Made by a program: the position numbers and the translations under genes
Shown: in pieces, positions 1 to 15,300 of the stretch
How the letters are laid out: every line of letters begins with the position of its first letter
Numbering within the stretch: the first letter of the stretch is position 1
The notes under the pieces: generated by a model
The model's input: only the letters and a program-made list of their open reading frames with translations
The model's database searches: none
Told to the model about the DNA's origin: nothing
NCBI GenBank assembly: GCA_018398805.1
Contig: JAGFBZ010001175.1
Location: 79,723-143,722 of the forward strand
Direction of reading: 5' to 3'
Source of the DNA: Hirundichthys speculiger
Taxonomy: Eukaryota > Chordata > Actinopteri > Beloniformes > Exocoetidae
DNA: 64,000 nt

Positions 1-1040
1 CAAGCTCCCCCACCCAATCCTCAATGGAACTGGTACTAATGCAAGACCCCTATAAAAAGGGAGGGATTTCCAAATCGTGAGAATCTGTCAAATCTGACTG
101 ATGAAGCTACTCGAGAGCATCTGAGGACGTCCTGGCAGGAGGACGTAGGCAGTGAGATGACAGAAGAACATTGGCAGACAGCCCTAGAGCGAACTCATAG
201 TGCTTCCATATGTGCAAGACACGGACTCATGCAATTTAAAATAATACATTGTTTACATTGGTCAAAAAAAAAAACTTCATAAAATTTTTCCCTCAATAGA
301 CCCTTCATGTGACAGATGTGGGCTTGGACCAGCAACACTGGGACACATGTTCTGGAGCTGCCCCAAACTATCAAATTATTGGGAGTCTATTTTTAAAACT
401 TTATCCAGTGTTTTGGGCAGATCTATTGATGCAGACCCATTGGTGGCAGTTTTGGGAATCATTGATACAAATACGACAAAAAGTAATGTAGAGGATCAAA
501 TCATTTTGTTTGTCAGTATTCTTGCACGAAGACTGATATTACTCAACTGGAAGCAAAAGGCAGCACCAACTTATTCAAATCTTATGAGTGATGTCATGAG
601 ACATTTAGAACTTGAGAAAATTACATTTTCATTGAAGAATCAAGAAAAAGTTTTTCTGAGGTTTGGCAGCCGTTTATCAATCACTTTAACCACAAAACAT
701 AATCTGATGGCAGAACTTCAGAAATATTTAAACCCCAAATGGAAGGAAAGAATTTCTGTTTTTTTTTTGTTTTTTATGTTCTTTTTAAAATTTTTTGTCT
801 TTTATTGTCTCTTTTCTTTGAAAAGTATTCATATATATATATTACATTATTTTATCTCTGTGTTGTCTCCTCATCTTATGTCTATTTATTTACTTTTAAT
901 TTATATAATACAAGTAATACCATCTATTGTCAAAGATGTACATGTATGTGATGTGACCGTTTCAATGTTATGTTTGTATTATAAAACTTGAAAAACAATA
1001 AAAGAGATTTATAAAAAAAAAAAAAATTAAAAAAAAAAAA
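1..1040 (+). mobile_element. L1-type LINE, 3' end (ORF2 C-terminus and poly-A tail)
   Basis: Translation of roughly 180-750 gives a Cys-rich L1 ORF2 C-terminus, with a CDRCG-like motif (first Cys lost) followed by HMFWSCPKL and YWESIF. An in-frame stretch follows from 347 with no stop until after 980. The remainder is AT-rich 3' UTR with an AATAAA signal and an A-rich tail near 1010-1040. Stops and frame changes before 347 show that it is dead. The 5' part lies outside the window. The family call rests on the His/Cys motif and the poly-A end. Confidence 0.75.
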
Positions 1041-1287
1041 GATGAAACAAAACATTTTTTACTTCTCATGAAATGGTTGTGACAGTGTGATTTATTCTTA
1101 ATAGATCGCTTGTCTGAGCACAATATGATGAACTTTATGGGCAACAGTGTATATTGGTTAGTGAGGTTAATTTAGTTCTTCGGTATGCAGAAATGGCTAG
1201 AAATGGCAAAAATAATAATGATACAGAATAATGGAATAGAGGAAACAGTTGTAAAATACTCGAACAACGTTGATTATAATGACGTAC

Positions 1288-1456
1288 CTGGACAACTAGT
1301 GTGGCCCTGTGTCTCTTGAACCTTGTGGTGGGTGTGAAGGTCACAGTGATGAGATTTCCGGGCGTAGCAGCAGGAGGCAACGTCCCTGAGGATGGAGCCA
1401 CCGTGAACTCACTGCTGCTGCCTGGCAGGAAGCCTGCTGTAAAAGGCTCGGACCTC
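1288..1456 (-). CDS. cfap47: CFAP47-like exon E23
   Basis: 169 nt. The acceptor TTCCAG abuts 1456 and the donor GTACGT starts at 1287. It begins with one base that completes Arg with E22 and ends in phase 0 after VVQ. It encodes [11 protein letters not shown], a Gly/Pro turn and ITVTFTPT, one half of an ASH-like domain. The donor shows that more exons follow to the left of the window. Confidence 0.85.
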
Positions 1457-3299
1457 CTGGAACCAATAATCCACATTTACCATTTACAAAATATATGCAC
1501 ACAGCAAGAGTGCATGAAAAACATTTTAATCAAATGATAATGATTCCACTGGTCAAAACTTTTCTCAGGATCAGACTAAACTAACAAGATGTCTCAATTT
1601 CTGGAGGACTTTTTCATGCTTAATTTTGCTTTAGAATGTTTCTCACAAGTGTCTTAAAGCCCTAATTTTTTGCTTTTGTTTTTCTGTGGTGTAATTACTT
1701 GTTGAATTCCTAAAATACTTGTTCTTGAGATTAATTCCCAAACATAAATCACTTGACCCCATTGTTGCTGGAGCTATCTGCACATAAACAGTAACTGGAT
1801 ATTTCCTGCAATGTTTTTCTGACATTTGATCAATAAAGTACTTTACATGCTGATAAATTAAAGAGGCAAAGACTGAGAACATTAGACAACGAGAGAACAG
1901 GCAAACAGGGAAAAACAAAACTACATTTGACGATCAACACAGAATGAAGTAACTAGGAATTATGTAACCTTGGATAGAACAACAACAGGTGACAAACACA
2001 CCTGGTCTTGCTGGTTAAACGGAAAAACACAGCTGAAGTCTGGCCCAACTTTGTTGTTTCAATCGAGATGACGTCATCCACTTGAGGTTTTGTTGCAATG
2101 AGAATGATGGGAAATTCCCAAACGTAGCCAGATGCAGACCGAACTACTATGATGCTTGAGGACCTGCAAACACACACACAAACACACGCACACACAAGGA
2201 TTGAACATTTCTACATGTGTTAAATTTGTTGTATTAGTTGTTTTACATGGTTCTAAGCCTATGTGCTGCTGTGCATGTAAGGCTGAGAAATACTTTTTTT
2301 TGTATATTTTTCAGCATATCACTGTATTACCACTTGATACACATATCTTAGTATTTGCCACCAATTCTTATGATAAATAATTAGCCCCCTTCCTGATTTC
2401 TTGTGTTTGTCACACATAAATGTTCTTAAATTATTTTTCACATAGAAAATGAAAATTAATACTGGAGTCACTGTCAGACTTTGCAGTTATCGATTGTAAG
2501 AATGTAGGACTTATTTTCACAACATGCAGACACTTTTAAAAGGTGTTCTAAACATGAGGGTTTTTACATATTTTCTTGCCACTAAATATATGCAAAAACT
2601 AAAAAATAGAACTTTTCAAAAACAGTTTTAAGCATCCATCATGCCCCATTAAATGTACTTTACTGCACCATGAAAGCTTGCAAGCTCCAATGCACAGAGC
2701 CCTTGTAGATGTTAGAATTTATGTCTGCCTTACATGCACATTGAGATGAAAAATCTCTTATGGGAGCATTGTGGCAAAGCAGGCACCATCATAGTTGAGA
2801 CAGATGGTACCCCTGCCCCCACACACACACACACAAAAAAAGGTGTGTGTGTGTGGGGGGGGGGGGTCAAATATATAGCACAGAATATACAATAAAAGCA
2901 GCATAAAGCCAAGTTCAGTTGAATCATTTCCAGGCAGAAATTAAAATTATTAGACCACCCTTGTTTTCTTCAGTTTCTTGTTCATTTTAATGCCTGGTAC
3001 AACTAAAGGTACATTTGTTTGGACAAACATAATGATAACCACAAAGATTGCTCATAAGAGTTTTATTTAAGAGCTGATATCTTACCATTTTCCATGGTTT
3101 TCTTGATTATCACCTAAATCACTTAAGTTTTTACATCAATAGCTATGGCGTTGTACTGCCAAAAACACTGCTTTTATGCATTCAGTGTTTTCTTTTCTGT
3201 CTGTTTTAGTCACATGATGACATTCAGTGGTACCAGGTATTAAAAGGAACAAGAAAGTGAAGAAAAAATGGTGGTTTCCCAGACTGTGTACATATATAT

Positions 3300-3374
<75 letters not shown>

Positions 3375-6300
3375 TTGTCGAGTGAGGCATGGATTTTTGA
3401 GATCATCTCGGCTACTAGGTACGGAATATTCTCGAAGGGGTAACTATTCAAAAGAGAAATGTGATTAAATCGATTAAATTGTGAAATAATGGAACTATTC
3501 AGAAGAGAAATGTGAAAATAAACGAATGATCATTTTCAGTGTGACTGAATGCTGGAGTATGGTTATCTGTACTGTTGGGGAATGTAAACAACGGCTGTGT
3601 GTCAGGCTCCTTTAAATAAAGACGGCGAGAGGAAAGTTGGATGACATGTATTGGTTTAATAAGGTATTAAAACCAAATAGAAATATTGATTCCTCTAATA
3701 AAGAACCTAGAATGGATTGGGGAAGGCATAGATTTGAGTTGTTAATTAAGTAACATTTCTTTTGAGGAAAAAAGTTAAACTGGATTATTCAAAACAACTC
3801 TATGTACCTCTAGCTTGCCAGGAGAGACCTTAGCATGATAAGGAGGAAATCTCTCCACCACACACACAAGCTAGTAGCTGTTAGCACGTGATAGCGGGAG
3901 AGAGCCAGGGGCAAGTAGCCTTGAGGCTTCATGCAGACTGTGGTTGGTTATGTAAGACTCTGTTAAACATGGACCAATCATACAAGACTATGTAAACGTG
4001 ATTACGCATGCCATTGTAAGACCAATCAGGAGTGCATTCAACCAACTGAACTAGTTCAGACCTTTAGTGAAGACAATTTAGTTGACTGACTAAAACAAGT
4101 CAGCGGTTGGAACAAAAACCTGCAGCCACACGGCCCTTTCATGGATCAGTTTGAGACCCCTGGCATAGATGATGATTGCCTGGATCTTGTTTTTCCCCAT
4201 TCAGCTAACTCTTCAGGACCTGCCTCACTATCTGCAGATATTTAGCTGTGGCTGACCTCCCAGCTGTCTCCTTGTGACTGCCATTTGCCTGTGGGATCCT
4301 CAGGTATCTGCAGGTGTCCTGAACATCTACCATGTTGCCTTCCAGTAGCTCAACCCCTTCAGTTCTGATCATCCCTCCTCTCTGAGGAACCATCCGTCCT
4401 CACTTATCTAGTCTGAATGACATCCTGATGAGATGCAACATTCACACACCTCTAAGATTCAATATTTCTTGGACACCACATCATTACAGTGATCTGTTGA
4501 CATCAGCTGTTTGAAATAACACTTTTTTTCCTTTTTCTTTCACGTCCTTTCTAGCTAAATTTAAGCTGTTAAACCTCTTTTGGAATAAGAGTTGTTCACA
4601 AGAAAAGCTTCTCTGATTTTGGTTTGTGTTATTACTTTTTATAAAAATGCAAATAATAATGGTGGAAAGTTAGTAGTTTACAATTAAGGTACAGGATTTA
4701 ACTTCTCAAATTATTTTTATGATATTTTGCTTCTTTTAAACGAGACCTCAGGTAGTAATGGACTAACAGGAAGTAAAGCGTGTGTACAGTTAGTTCTTAA
4801 GAAAACACACATGAATACCTATGATTTACAGTCCCATTTGTTTTGTTTTTTCCAAATCATTCTTTAACTATAATGAATCTTAAAACATGCAATTTGAGAA
4901 GTTCAATTTATCTCAACAAATGGGAATCACTAAGTTGGTTTTTAATATTCTCACTTTTAGCTGATGATACTTGATCTCCTCATCTTACCACTTACGGCAG
5001 AGAAATAACACGTAGATAATGAAAGAGCCTATTAGCGCCGCCGCGCCCTCCGTCATTTCCTGATGGCCCAGTCATTAGCTCTGGAGGTATTGATTCTACC
5101 AGTGTACGCCTCATTAATGGACTCTACAGATCTTCCACAGATGACTGCAGCTGATGAATGAAAGTTGTCTTTACTCAGCAGGATTCCACAGGCAATGCAT
5201 TGTAAAGGGGGAGAAGATAAACTGTGTCTTAAACTGCATATTTAAACCAAATAAGAGTATTCCATTTCAGGAAAACAAGTGACTACAGTATTCATTTTAA
5301 GCATGAAGCATGAATTCACCAAGGCGAGAATAAATGTCATTAGCAGAGTTTTTGTTCTCTGGCAACTATTAAGCCGTTTCTGACCAATTAATGGTTGAAT
5401 AAAAATCACACTGGTGACTAACACTGAATATTTTCAGGAGGATGTGCATATAATTTTCTCAGGGCACTTTTCATAGCCGTTGTCCCTTGAAGTTTTCCAT
5501 TTTTTATTGGGCTGGTCATCTGGAACCAAGCTGCTGCTTACTGGTGTGTTTGGGGTCAATGTCTTCTTCAAACACCCATTTTAAGGGTATTTTCTCTTTA
5601 GCATTAGGCAACACGACCTTTTAGAATATTCTGATGTATTCAAACTGATCCATGATCCCTGGTACATGATAAATAGACTCAACACCTCAGCATGAGGAAC
5701 ATCCACATATCTTTTCTTTGCTTTTGTTGCGGTCGTTTGTCATACTGCCTATGACCCCTAGACCAAAAAAAGAACAATCTTGCCTTCATCAGTCTACAAA
5801 ATGTTGCACAATTTCTCTTAAGACCAGCCATTCTGCTCTTTGGTGAACTGTAACTTCTTTAGTACGTGTCTTTTTCCATCAATGGGACTTTTTGAGAGCT
5901 TCTTGCTGATTTCTTGGCTTCACATAGGCATCTAATAGTTCCAGTCCTCACAGGTAACTTTAGACCTTCTGTGCAACCAACCTTTTTATCAAAAATACGC
6001 TGTTATTCTGATCACTGTCTAGAATGACCGATTTAACTCAGAGAAATGATCTATAACCAGGTACATTTTCTGCCTCTGTCCTTAACTTAGGGTCACCTGT
6101 TTGACACTGAATGAATGGCCTCACTAATAGAACACCACACTGTTATTTTTTTTGAACAGCCTGTTTCTTTGCTGTTAATTTTTACAAAAAGTGAACAGTA
6201 TTTTGAGCACAACTGTGAATACAGTTTTAGATCGCTCCCACGGTCTGTACATCTGGAGGTCTTCTTCAGGAGCAACCGTGCATCTTTCAACTAGACAGCG

Positions 6301-9300
6301 ATAAGCTGCCTACTACATTCACTTCATATGAAGAATCCAGGTTAACTGGCCCACCTGAGACCATTCACCAAAAGAAAACATTTAACGTGATGAAATGGAA
6401 AATTTGACCCCAAGTCCAGTCTGTTACAAGTTACTCTAAATATTTGGTTTCCATTAAAAGCTCTTAAGAACAGTTGTATGACATGTCAAATGGAGGATTT
6501 CATCAGTCATTGAATTCAGACAAAGTTTGTGAGTACAAAAATTATTTGACGTTATCTATAATTATTGCTGCTCATTTCTTCTAAATGTCCATATAAATAG
6601 TCACATCAGCAGCATCTGTCCATCAATTCTGTTGCTAAATGGTCCATCAGCTCAGAAACAAACGATGACAGGATAACTGTTTGTCATCTCATGATTATGT
6701 CACAACAGTATCTGAATGCTTTTCTTATCAACTACTCTTGATGAGAAAAAGAGAGATGTCAGCTGATCCAGGGACAGATTCAGACAGAAATGGGGAAGGA
6801 ACACCACAGCGGGACAATGGTCATGCCAACAAGGACTGATTGGGACATATGCATCTATCAAGAAGATCATGTGGACAGAACTTTGGAATTGAGAACAAGA
6901 CTTTTCTGATCAGATTGTACGATGTTCGATGTAACTGTAATGCCCATTTTGACGTTAAGGGGTGCTGGTCTTTGCCTGTTGCGGATGGTGATCAGATCCC
7001 TTGGATCAGTTCCTATAGCGATTTACAGACTGCGATAAAATCCGCGTTCTGGATCAGATCCGGATCAGCCTTTGAAATTTGATAGAGGTTCCCATTGTCA
7101 ATCCCTGAGTCAAATTTCATGAGTTTTGGGCAATAATTAACGGAGATAATGAGAAACAAAATTTTTGGCTCCACTGACCGCAATGTTATTGAAAATTTGA
7201 AAGTGATCCAGAATCCTGGATTTCTTCCGGATCACAGCCAAAATGAAATCAGTTCTTCCTTTTCACATTTCTGACAACTCCTGAACATTTCATCAAAATC
7301 CATCCATAACTTTTTGAGTTATCTTGAACACAGACAGACAGACAGATAAACACCTGGTTTGTCCTTGGTGGAGGTAATAACAGCGTTTTTTCAAAACCCA
7401 AGCAATCTAAGTATCATATTACCTGTTAAATTTCCCTGATGTGCCATATTCACCAAGACAGACTTGACAAACTGGACAGAAAAGATACAGCCCAGCAATA
7501 TGTTCAGGTAAATGAAAGGAGGAGAGACGTCTATAAGCAGACCTATTGAGTCTGCTTATAGACGGTAAATTTGTTTGGCTGCAGAGGGATTTTCTTTTTC
7601 TGATCAGTTTTGTTAATTGGAAAAAACACTTTTTATTTTTATTGTATGAATCTGTCGTTCAAGTTCTTATGCTTTTGGATTCATCCATATTGTAATGTTT
7701 CTAATGATTTCTATGAAGGCACAAGTGTGAATCATTTAAATTTTAATTTGTAATACATTTTTGGACGTTCCCTTTTTGTTAGAAGTTACAGTTAAAGTTT
7801 CTGTAATGAGATTCTTTATTCTGCTGAGATCAGCAAATGTTTAAATAAAGCATGCAGAAGACATTAAGTTTTGGACAAATAACAAGCTGATCATGTGAGG
7901 TGAGTGTTAACTAGATAGGCCTTTGTCTACCAATGTTAATTCAGTTAGAAAACTCACAGTTCTAATGACAGCTCAGTCCCCCCAGTTAAAAAAAAAAAAA
8001 AGCTTTGAGACACCAGTGGATAAAAGAGGTTATTCATGGTGTAGCGCGTTGCTAGGACACAAGTTGGGGACTGATCACCCCCAGCTGGGTCACCCAGGTG
8101 AGGGTGCCTGATTACCTGAGAACCAAAGCACCCTCTGACCCTGGGTTCATCACTGATGATGTGGTTTAGCTCCACTTAGGTGTATGAAATAACTCTAATT
8201 ATTCATAAATGTAACGTAGTTTCATGTGTGTACTTGATATAAATACTGGGAGATTGTTATACTGCAGGCTGCAGTAGTAATGAGGAAGCCTTTACCCTTT
8301 ACTTTTAAAAGAGCACAGCAACTTTTACAGCAACAAAACCCAAGATTCAGCACATGAAGACAGTAATAAATGAGTGCAGAGGCCACACCCAAATTAGAAA
8401 GAGAGGATGCAAAGACTGGAAGAAATGCAAAAAAGAGGGGAATGAAAATGGAGGAAAAAAATAAGATAAATGAATGCAGAATTTACTCACAGCGTGAGTT
8501 ACTGTAACCGTTGTTGCATTTGTATCTCTGATGGCACATTTTCTGACTTATGAGGTGTTTGTTTGCCTCTTAAAGTCTATACTCTCATCTGCTACACACA
8601 AATTTGTTTGGTTTCGGTGTTTGTGTTCATCAATATTTGTCCATTCATTTTTTCATGCCTATTTATTATGCAATGGCTTTTCCTTAGTACGTCTATGTAA
8701 AGTGTTTCTGATATTTAAATATTGCCAACAGAGTGTCACATTGTTGTTCAGTGCAGGTTTTCTGTGATTACATGTGATCTTTGGATGTGTAAGACAGTAA
8801 CCTGCATGTCCAGAGAGGAGTGTAGACTAGATGAAGCGTGAGTAGAGTAAATCCATTTTCAGGATCTCTCCTGGAGGCTTCAACAGAAACTGAAAGGCAG
8901 TTCTCCTCCTCTGAGCGCCCTGTTTTATGGTCTGAGTGCACTTCACACTGGAAGTCCTCCATCCTCACCGAGGTAACTGCATGAAAGTAAGAAGTAGAGA
9001 AATGGTGAAGCGCTACATACCTTAAAATGTATGTAAAAAGAGCTAACACTATTTAAGGCTTATTGCCAAAGCTTACCTCATATAGTTGAATAAATGAATA
9101 CATGTTCTATATGTCTATATGTTTTTTTTATAATCTTCAAATGTGAGTGAATGAATGAATGAATTATGTTTCTAAACTGAGTGTCTAATGTCATTTATCC
9201 ATTTTGTGTCTATTATAGCTCTGTGTTGAAGTGGTAATTTATTTTGGGTGTAACTCACCTCCAATGACAGCTGAGCTTATGAAAAAGAAAATGATGGATG

Positions 9301-12300
9301 GATTGCACTTTACTTTAACTGTCCTATAATTACTGAGTAGATCATCAGCTACGATCCTTGTTAGTTGAAGTACAACTGGTTATCACTAACAAACATCAAA
9401 CACAGCGCAGCCTGTATTGGATTAAAACATTATTTGGTGACACAAAAGTCACATCTTGTGTCACAGCAGCTTCTTCTCATGGCTTGACTGAAAGCATATG
9501 TTCTCTACCATGATTCCTTGTTTTGATTAAATTCTGTGTGAAATATGAAATCTTTTTTGCCTGCTTCATCACAGAGGGGTCTGGATCAGGAGTGTGTCCC
9601 AGCTGTCATTGGGTTAGGGTTAGTTAATTATTGGAACCATCAAAACTGCCAAAAGTCCCTGAACACACTCACCTCCTCGATCTTTCTCGTCTGGACTCCT
9701 TAACTCATAACCAGTCAGATGTACATCCACTTCCTTTTTCAGCTGTCCACCCACTTCACTCTGAAGCACGGCAAGTGGAAAACTCTTGGCAGGAACCTCC
9801 ATGGGAATCCCACAGAGGGAGTAAATCCGACAAAAGTTTGACAGTTCTTCCTCTGCCCTGAAATGTTGAAGTTGGTTTATCAATTAAGCATTCTGAGCAA
9901 GTAAAGGAATAGGACTAGATCTGTAAATGTCTTACTGATATTGAACATCCGTGCCTCTTCACCTTCTCTTCTAACATAAACATTCCTAATTTTCACCTTA
10001 TTCCATTAAAAGATTTTTAATATGTTACCTGTGTTGGGCCACACCATGTGATCTGTGATCACAGAAGACCGCATGGTTTGTGCTGAGACAAAGGAAGTCT
10101 TTTAAAACTCAAATCCCCAGCATTCCTTGCAGGTTCACACCTAGGTGTGAACTGATGTCACGGCCTCTCACTGGCCGCGAGCCCCTAGTCTCAGCGGGGT
10201 TCCCCAAAACAGAGGCAGGTCACAGACCCGCCGCTTAAAACACAGTGTACGAGCTGAGATCGCTCTCTTGCTTCCACGGTTTGCTCCCAGCCCTTGCTCC
10301 CTTTTTCTGCGCCTGGGCTCCACGGCCGGCTTCTCCACATCCTCGGCCTGCTTTGACCCTCGTCGGCCCTCCAGATCGGATCTAATCCGCACGCTTCAAA
10401 GCATCCTCTCCCTCGGCCCATCACCGCTCCAGCCAGCAACCGTGAGGCCATCCAGCGGCGCGCTAGTCAGCCACCGGCGAGGAAGACCGGTTTACGCGCT
10501 CCGTCCAGCCAGCACCACGAGTGACCCGCGCGCAGCGACGCGGCAGAGGCTCGGTGCCCCACGGAAGACGCCATCGGCTCCACACTCAACTCTCTGATTA
10601 AAATAAGTTTTTAGAAAGGATTAAAAGGCAGGTGCTGATGCAGCTGACCTGATTTCCTTTGGCAGGTCCTTCCAGAACCTGGGGGCCCACACTGAGAAAG
10701 CTTTGTCCCCTTTTGAGTTCAGTTGGGCCCCAGGAACAACTAGAAGGCCTTTGCTTGTGGATTTTAGAGTGTGAAGAGAGTAGGAGGTTAAAAGCTCAGC
10801 GATAACAGGAGGACAGAGGCTGCTGAGGGCTTTAAAAAATGATCAATAAAATCTTAAAATCAATCCTAAAACGTACTGGAAGCCAAAGCTAAAACAGGCG
10901 TGATGTGCTCTCGGTATTTGGTTCTGTTTGAGAGCCAGAATTCTATACGAACTGGAGTCTATCCAACGATCTCTGATTAAGACAAGTAAAAAGGCTATTA
11001 CAGTGTGATGTCCCTGTCAGTCACAAAGGTGCATTTATTAGGTTTGTTTATGGTTTATGTTACAGGACAATAGATTTGTTTTCTTTTTCAGTTTAGTAAA
11101 TGTTTTATATCTTGACATTACACTGCATTCTGAGTGAAACATACACATTTGGTTTACAGTCATGCCTAGATAATTGGTATATTTTTTTTGTTTTTTTATT
11201 AGTTATTTTCAGTGGCAGTTGGGCCTCTCCTCCTGTGGAACAAGCCTAGGGACCGCTGACAAACCAAACCACCATCTGTGATGTCACGGAGGAGCTTGAA
11301 TGTGTTAGTGTCTGTTATTTTCTGTTTTCCTCCTCCTCCTTGTAGTTGGCTGGTCAACCACTATTTAAGTTCTCCTTTGTCTCATTCTGTTATGTTACTA
11401 GTTATTTTAAGTATAGTTTTGTTACTTTGACCTTTTAAGGGCCCATTTTTTGCTGGCTATTTTGAGTTAACACATTTGTTATCTTTTCATTAGAAAATAA
11501 AACCTTTTTTGAGCTCAACCTGTTCCTGTCTGTCCTTTGACTGCTCGCTCCCTCACATACAGTGATCCAGACATGATGAAATAAAAAAATGTAAAATCAC
11601 TTCAGTATCTTTAAAACTTAAACAGACACATTTTTGAAATGTTTTCAACATAATAAACATGACTGCTGTTGAACCAGATGCCTTGGTTCTCTAGCAGCTG
11701 GCCCTGGTATCTGCTAAGGGTCCAGCAGATGGCAGAATTTATTTGGTCAACTGCTGGGATCCAACAAGCAGGACTTTAGTTTTACTGGCATTCAGTTGTA
11801 AAAAGTTATTGGACCTCCAGTGTTTTACAGCAGTAATACAGTCTATTAAAGCGCTCAACTTGCCTGGGTCAGTGGTTTTAACAGGCAGGTGCAGCTCTGT
11901 GTTGTCAGCATAAAAGTGAAAAGAAACTGTGTAGCTTTGTATTACGTGGCCCAGGGGAAGCATATTGTTACAGGGTTCCTCCTTTTGTGGACTTTGTGAC
12001 AAATTGATGGCACAGTTGCAGGTCGGTGACAGTTTGCCAGTTTATTGTGCTCAACTCCACTTGTGCAAAGTGACCAAAAACAATATTTCCCAGTGGGATA
12101 AAAAAGAAAGGATTTACAAAGGTATACAAAAATAGCAACACTGCTCCACTCAGTGCATTTTAGTGTTAAACACAAATATCTCTTCACATGCTTCCCTCTA
12201 GCTGTCCATGTCCACCTCCACATGTCAACCCCCTCCTACCTTACAAACACTCTTTTTAAAGGCTTTAGCCCCTCCCACTGGACTAATTGGTCTCTGGAAA

Positions 12301-15300
12301 CTTAACTATTTATTTTAAAACAACATCAAACATAACTTGATGCTTTATTTTTCAAACAACATCCCCCATTTACAAAATTAAAGAAAACAAAAATAAACAG
12401 TTAAATGTAAAAATTAACCACCTCGTATTCGTGATGTCACTTCCTGGTTGGATGGTATATGGAGGGTGATTGGATGATGAGCAACAGAATCAAAGCTACT
12501 AAGTGTGCACTCTTAGCAGGAAAGATCTGTGAAATGATATAAACCTGCTGTGAATGGTGAGTGTGACTGAAACTGAGGTGGGGGTACCAGGACTTAGCAT
12601 GCTCCGCTATCAGCTGCTAGTAGAAGGTCATTGATTACCTTGAGCAAGGCTCTTTCAACCTGATTGAAAATTTTCAAAAGTTTCATTCTCTTCCAGAGCC
12701 GCTAAAAACTGTTGAGGACACTATATGCTCTAAAATTTTTGACATTACAGGGAGTTTAGAAAACAGATCTAAAACTATGATGGGCAAGTGGATCAAGGAC
12801 AGTTTTTATTTTAAAAGAGGGGTCACACCATTTTAAAATAATCAGCTGGAGACCAGAGAGCAGAGCAGGACCAATGAAGTTGATGACCTCTCTTAAAAAC
12901 CAAGATGGGATCACCTCAAAAGGACTTGAGGACACTCTTGTATGAGAGACTATCTCAAATAAATATACTGGATAAAACTCAGTCTGATTCAGTGGAGGTG
13001 GGGGGGGGGGGGGGGGGGGTATTAACCAGGAGATAAACAGTCCTCAGTAGCAGCCTGGACTTGTTTCTATCCAGCTGAAACAGATCAGAGAAGTACCATC
13101 TCCTTGCCTCCTTGATTAAGCAGCTAAAAGAACCTCCTTCATTTTGTTAAAACGTATCTGGAAAACCTGATTTTTTTCCACCTGCAACAATCTCAGCTGT
13201 AGTTGCAGATGCCGTCATTGATCCATGGTTCTCTTTTGTTTGTGAACTTTGTTCTAACTCTTAGGGGAGAAATCTTATCCAGGATGGATAGGCAGGTGGT
13301 GTTAAAATGAGTGGATAATTTAAGAGTATTGTTGTGTTCAGGTGATTGTTGGTAGAGGCGCTTGAACAATGAGCAGAACTCTGCTGCGCTATTGTCATTA
13401 AAAATCCAGGTGCTCCAGGAGCATGATGTGACAACATTATGCGCAACATTACATCTTCAAAAACTAGGCACTAGTGGTCCAACAATATAAAAGATTTCTA
13501 TAGGAGGTTAAAGCCACTCCTAGTATAAAAACAAGGTCCAAAGTGTGACCATGATTGTGAGTTGGCTTGGACACGTGTAAAAAAAATAAATAAGGTTAAA
13601 TAAAAGTGGATAATTGGCAGCTATTTTAAGAATCCGAGCCTTTAAAAGAAGAAAATCGATAAATATGTAATATTTAAAAGACTTCTTGAAAACACACAAC
13701 GCCACTGACCCTGAGTTGGTTAAAACATTCATAAAGAGCAGGACATAGTTACACAAGTCTACATAGTCTACCAACAAAATTCTAACAATCTAGAGGCCAC
13801 AATCAGAACATTAAATCAGGTAATTTCATCCTGTTTTTAGAGGTAACAGCAGAAACTTTTAACGGGGAGTTCAACTTGGCAGTTGTTACAAATAACCTTG
13901 TTTCTGTTGAATCCTCCGTCTGGGAGAACTTTAAAATGAAAATGTCCATGTTAAAGTTCAATAACTGTACCAATCTGTGATTATCTGTGTATCATTTGTT
14001 TTTTTTCCATTTTAAATTGTCAATCAAGAATTAAAAAAATTTAAAAGTGACTTTTTATTTTGTTTTTAATTTTTTAATCTAACACAAAAAAACAAAAAAT
14101 AATGCCTGTTATTTTACATTTCAATTTTAGCAAACAGGCCACGGGACTGAATTTGTTTTTAATATTTCATTGTTTGGTTTACATGACCCTGAAATGGCTT
14201 TGGTTCAATATTTTTTTGAGATATTTTAATCTAGAAGTCATATTCTCAAAAATGGGGATTGTTATATAATCAAGGAATACTTTCTGTTGTCATTACACAT
14301 CTGTGCCACTAGATGGAGCCGCACTGCAGTAACCAGCTAGAGAACAGCAGGACAGTGAACACATCGAGCAGATCTGATGGAACATGGAGGAATGACGTGA
14401 TCGTCTTGAACAAAGGGGTTTAAAAGTTGTTGGGTTTTTTTTTTCAGACAGAATTGTTAACATTTCTACCTGAGTTTCTACCCGAACTGTAAAGTACACA
14501 GATTTTTACTGTTCTCCATGTCTGGTTCAGCTTTCCTGCATGTTTTTTTGCCAATTCTCTTCCGGTTCCGCAGCAGCCAGAAACAGACTTTTCAAAACAA
14601 AAGCATGTGAGTAACATGCATAAGCACGCGATAAAAGAAATGTCGGCGTTAATAAATTAATGAGTTAACGCGATAATAACGCGTAACTTTCCCAGCCCTA
14701 TTAAAAACATAAAATCAAAATCACCTGCAGAAATAAAGTCGTTTAAAATGAAAGTCTTGTTTGACAAGGATCTGACCAAGAAGAGTCATTTTGAAGATGG
14801 ATTGTTTGGGAGGTGGAGGAAGGGTTCGTATCAGATACAGATTATCAGTTACTGGATCTGCAGGTTAATGAGGACCAGAATGCCAGTGAGAGATGATGAC
14901 AGAGTGAAGTGCAACATGATAGGGGGACGGTGACTGACATGAGACAGTTCTGGGGTGACCACACTAGAAATCACTGGAATAAGCTGGCATGGAAATCTTC
15001 ATATGGACATTCATATGGAGTATAAACACTGATTAAGGAGTAAAGCCACTATAAGAAGTTCAAACGTCCAACGTTGACTATGAAAGCTGTTTCATCTGTT
15101 CTCTTTGTTAACAGTAAGACTCTTTGAAGCAACATGACTGGATTTAGGAATAAGAGAGGCTTACTGGACGCCTGAAGCTTGTTCACAACCGAGCAGATAA
15201 GACTCATAATGTGCAAACTGGAGCACACATGGACGTACACACCTTGTGCTGAATGTGGTGTTGCTGTCCAGGATGGGCTTCATTGTGATGCATAGCCAGG

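Noticed and set aside
3288..3366. Open frames reading IYIYIYI on both strands
   Set aside because: Pure translation of a (TA)n microsatellite.
10268..10597. 109-codon plus-strand frame in the GC-rich block
   Set aside because: Low-complexity Ser/Pro/Arg composition with equal-length frames on the other strand. No splice or homology support.
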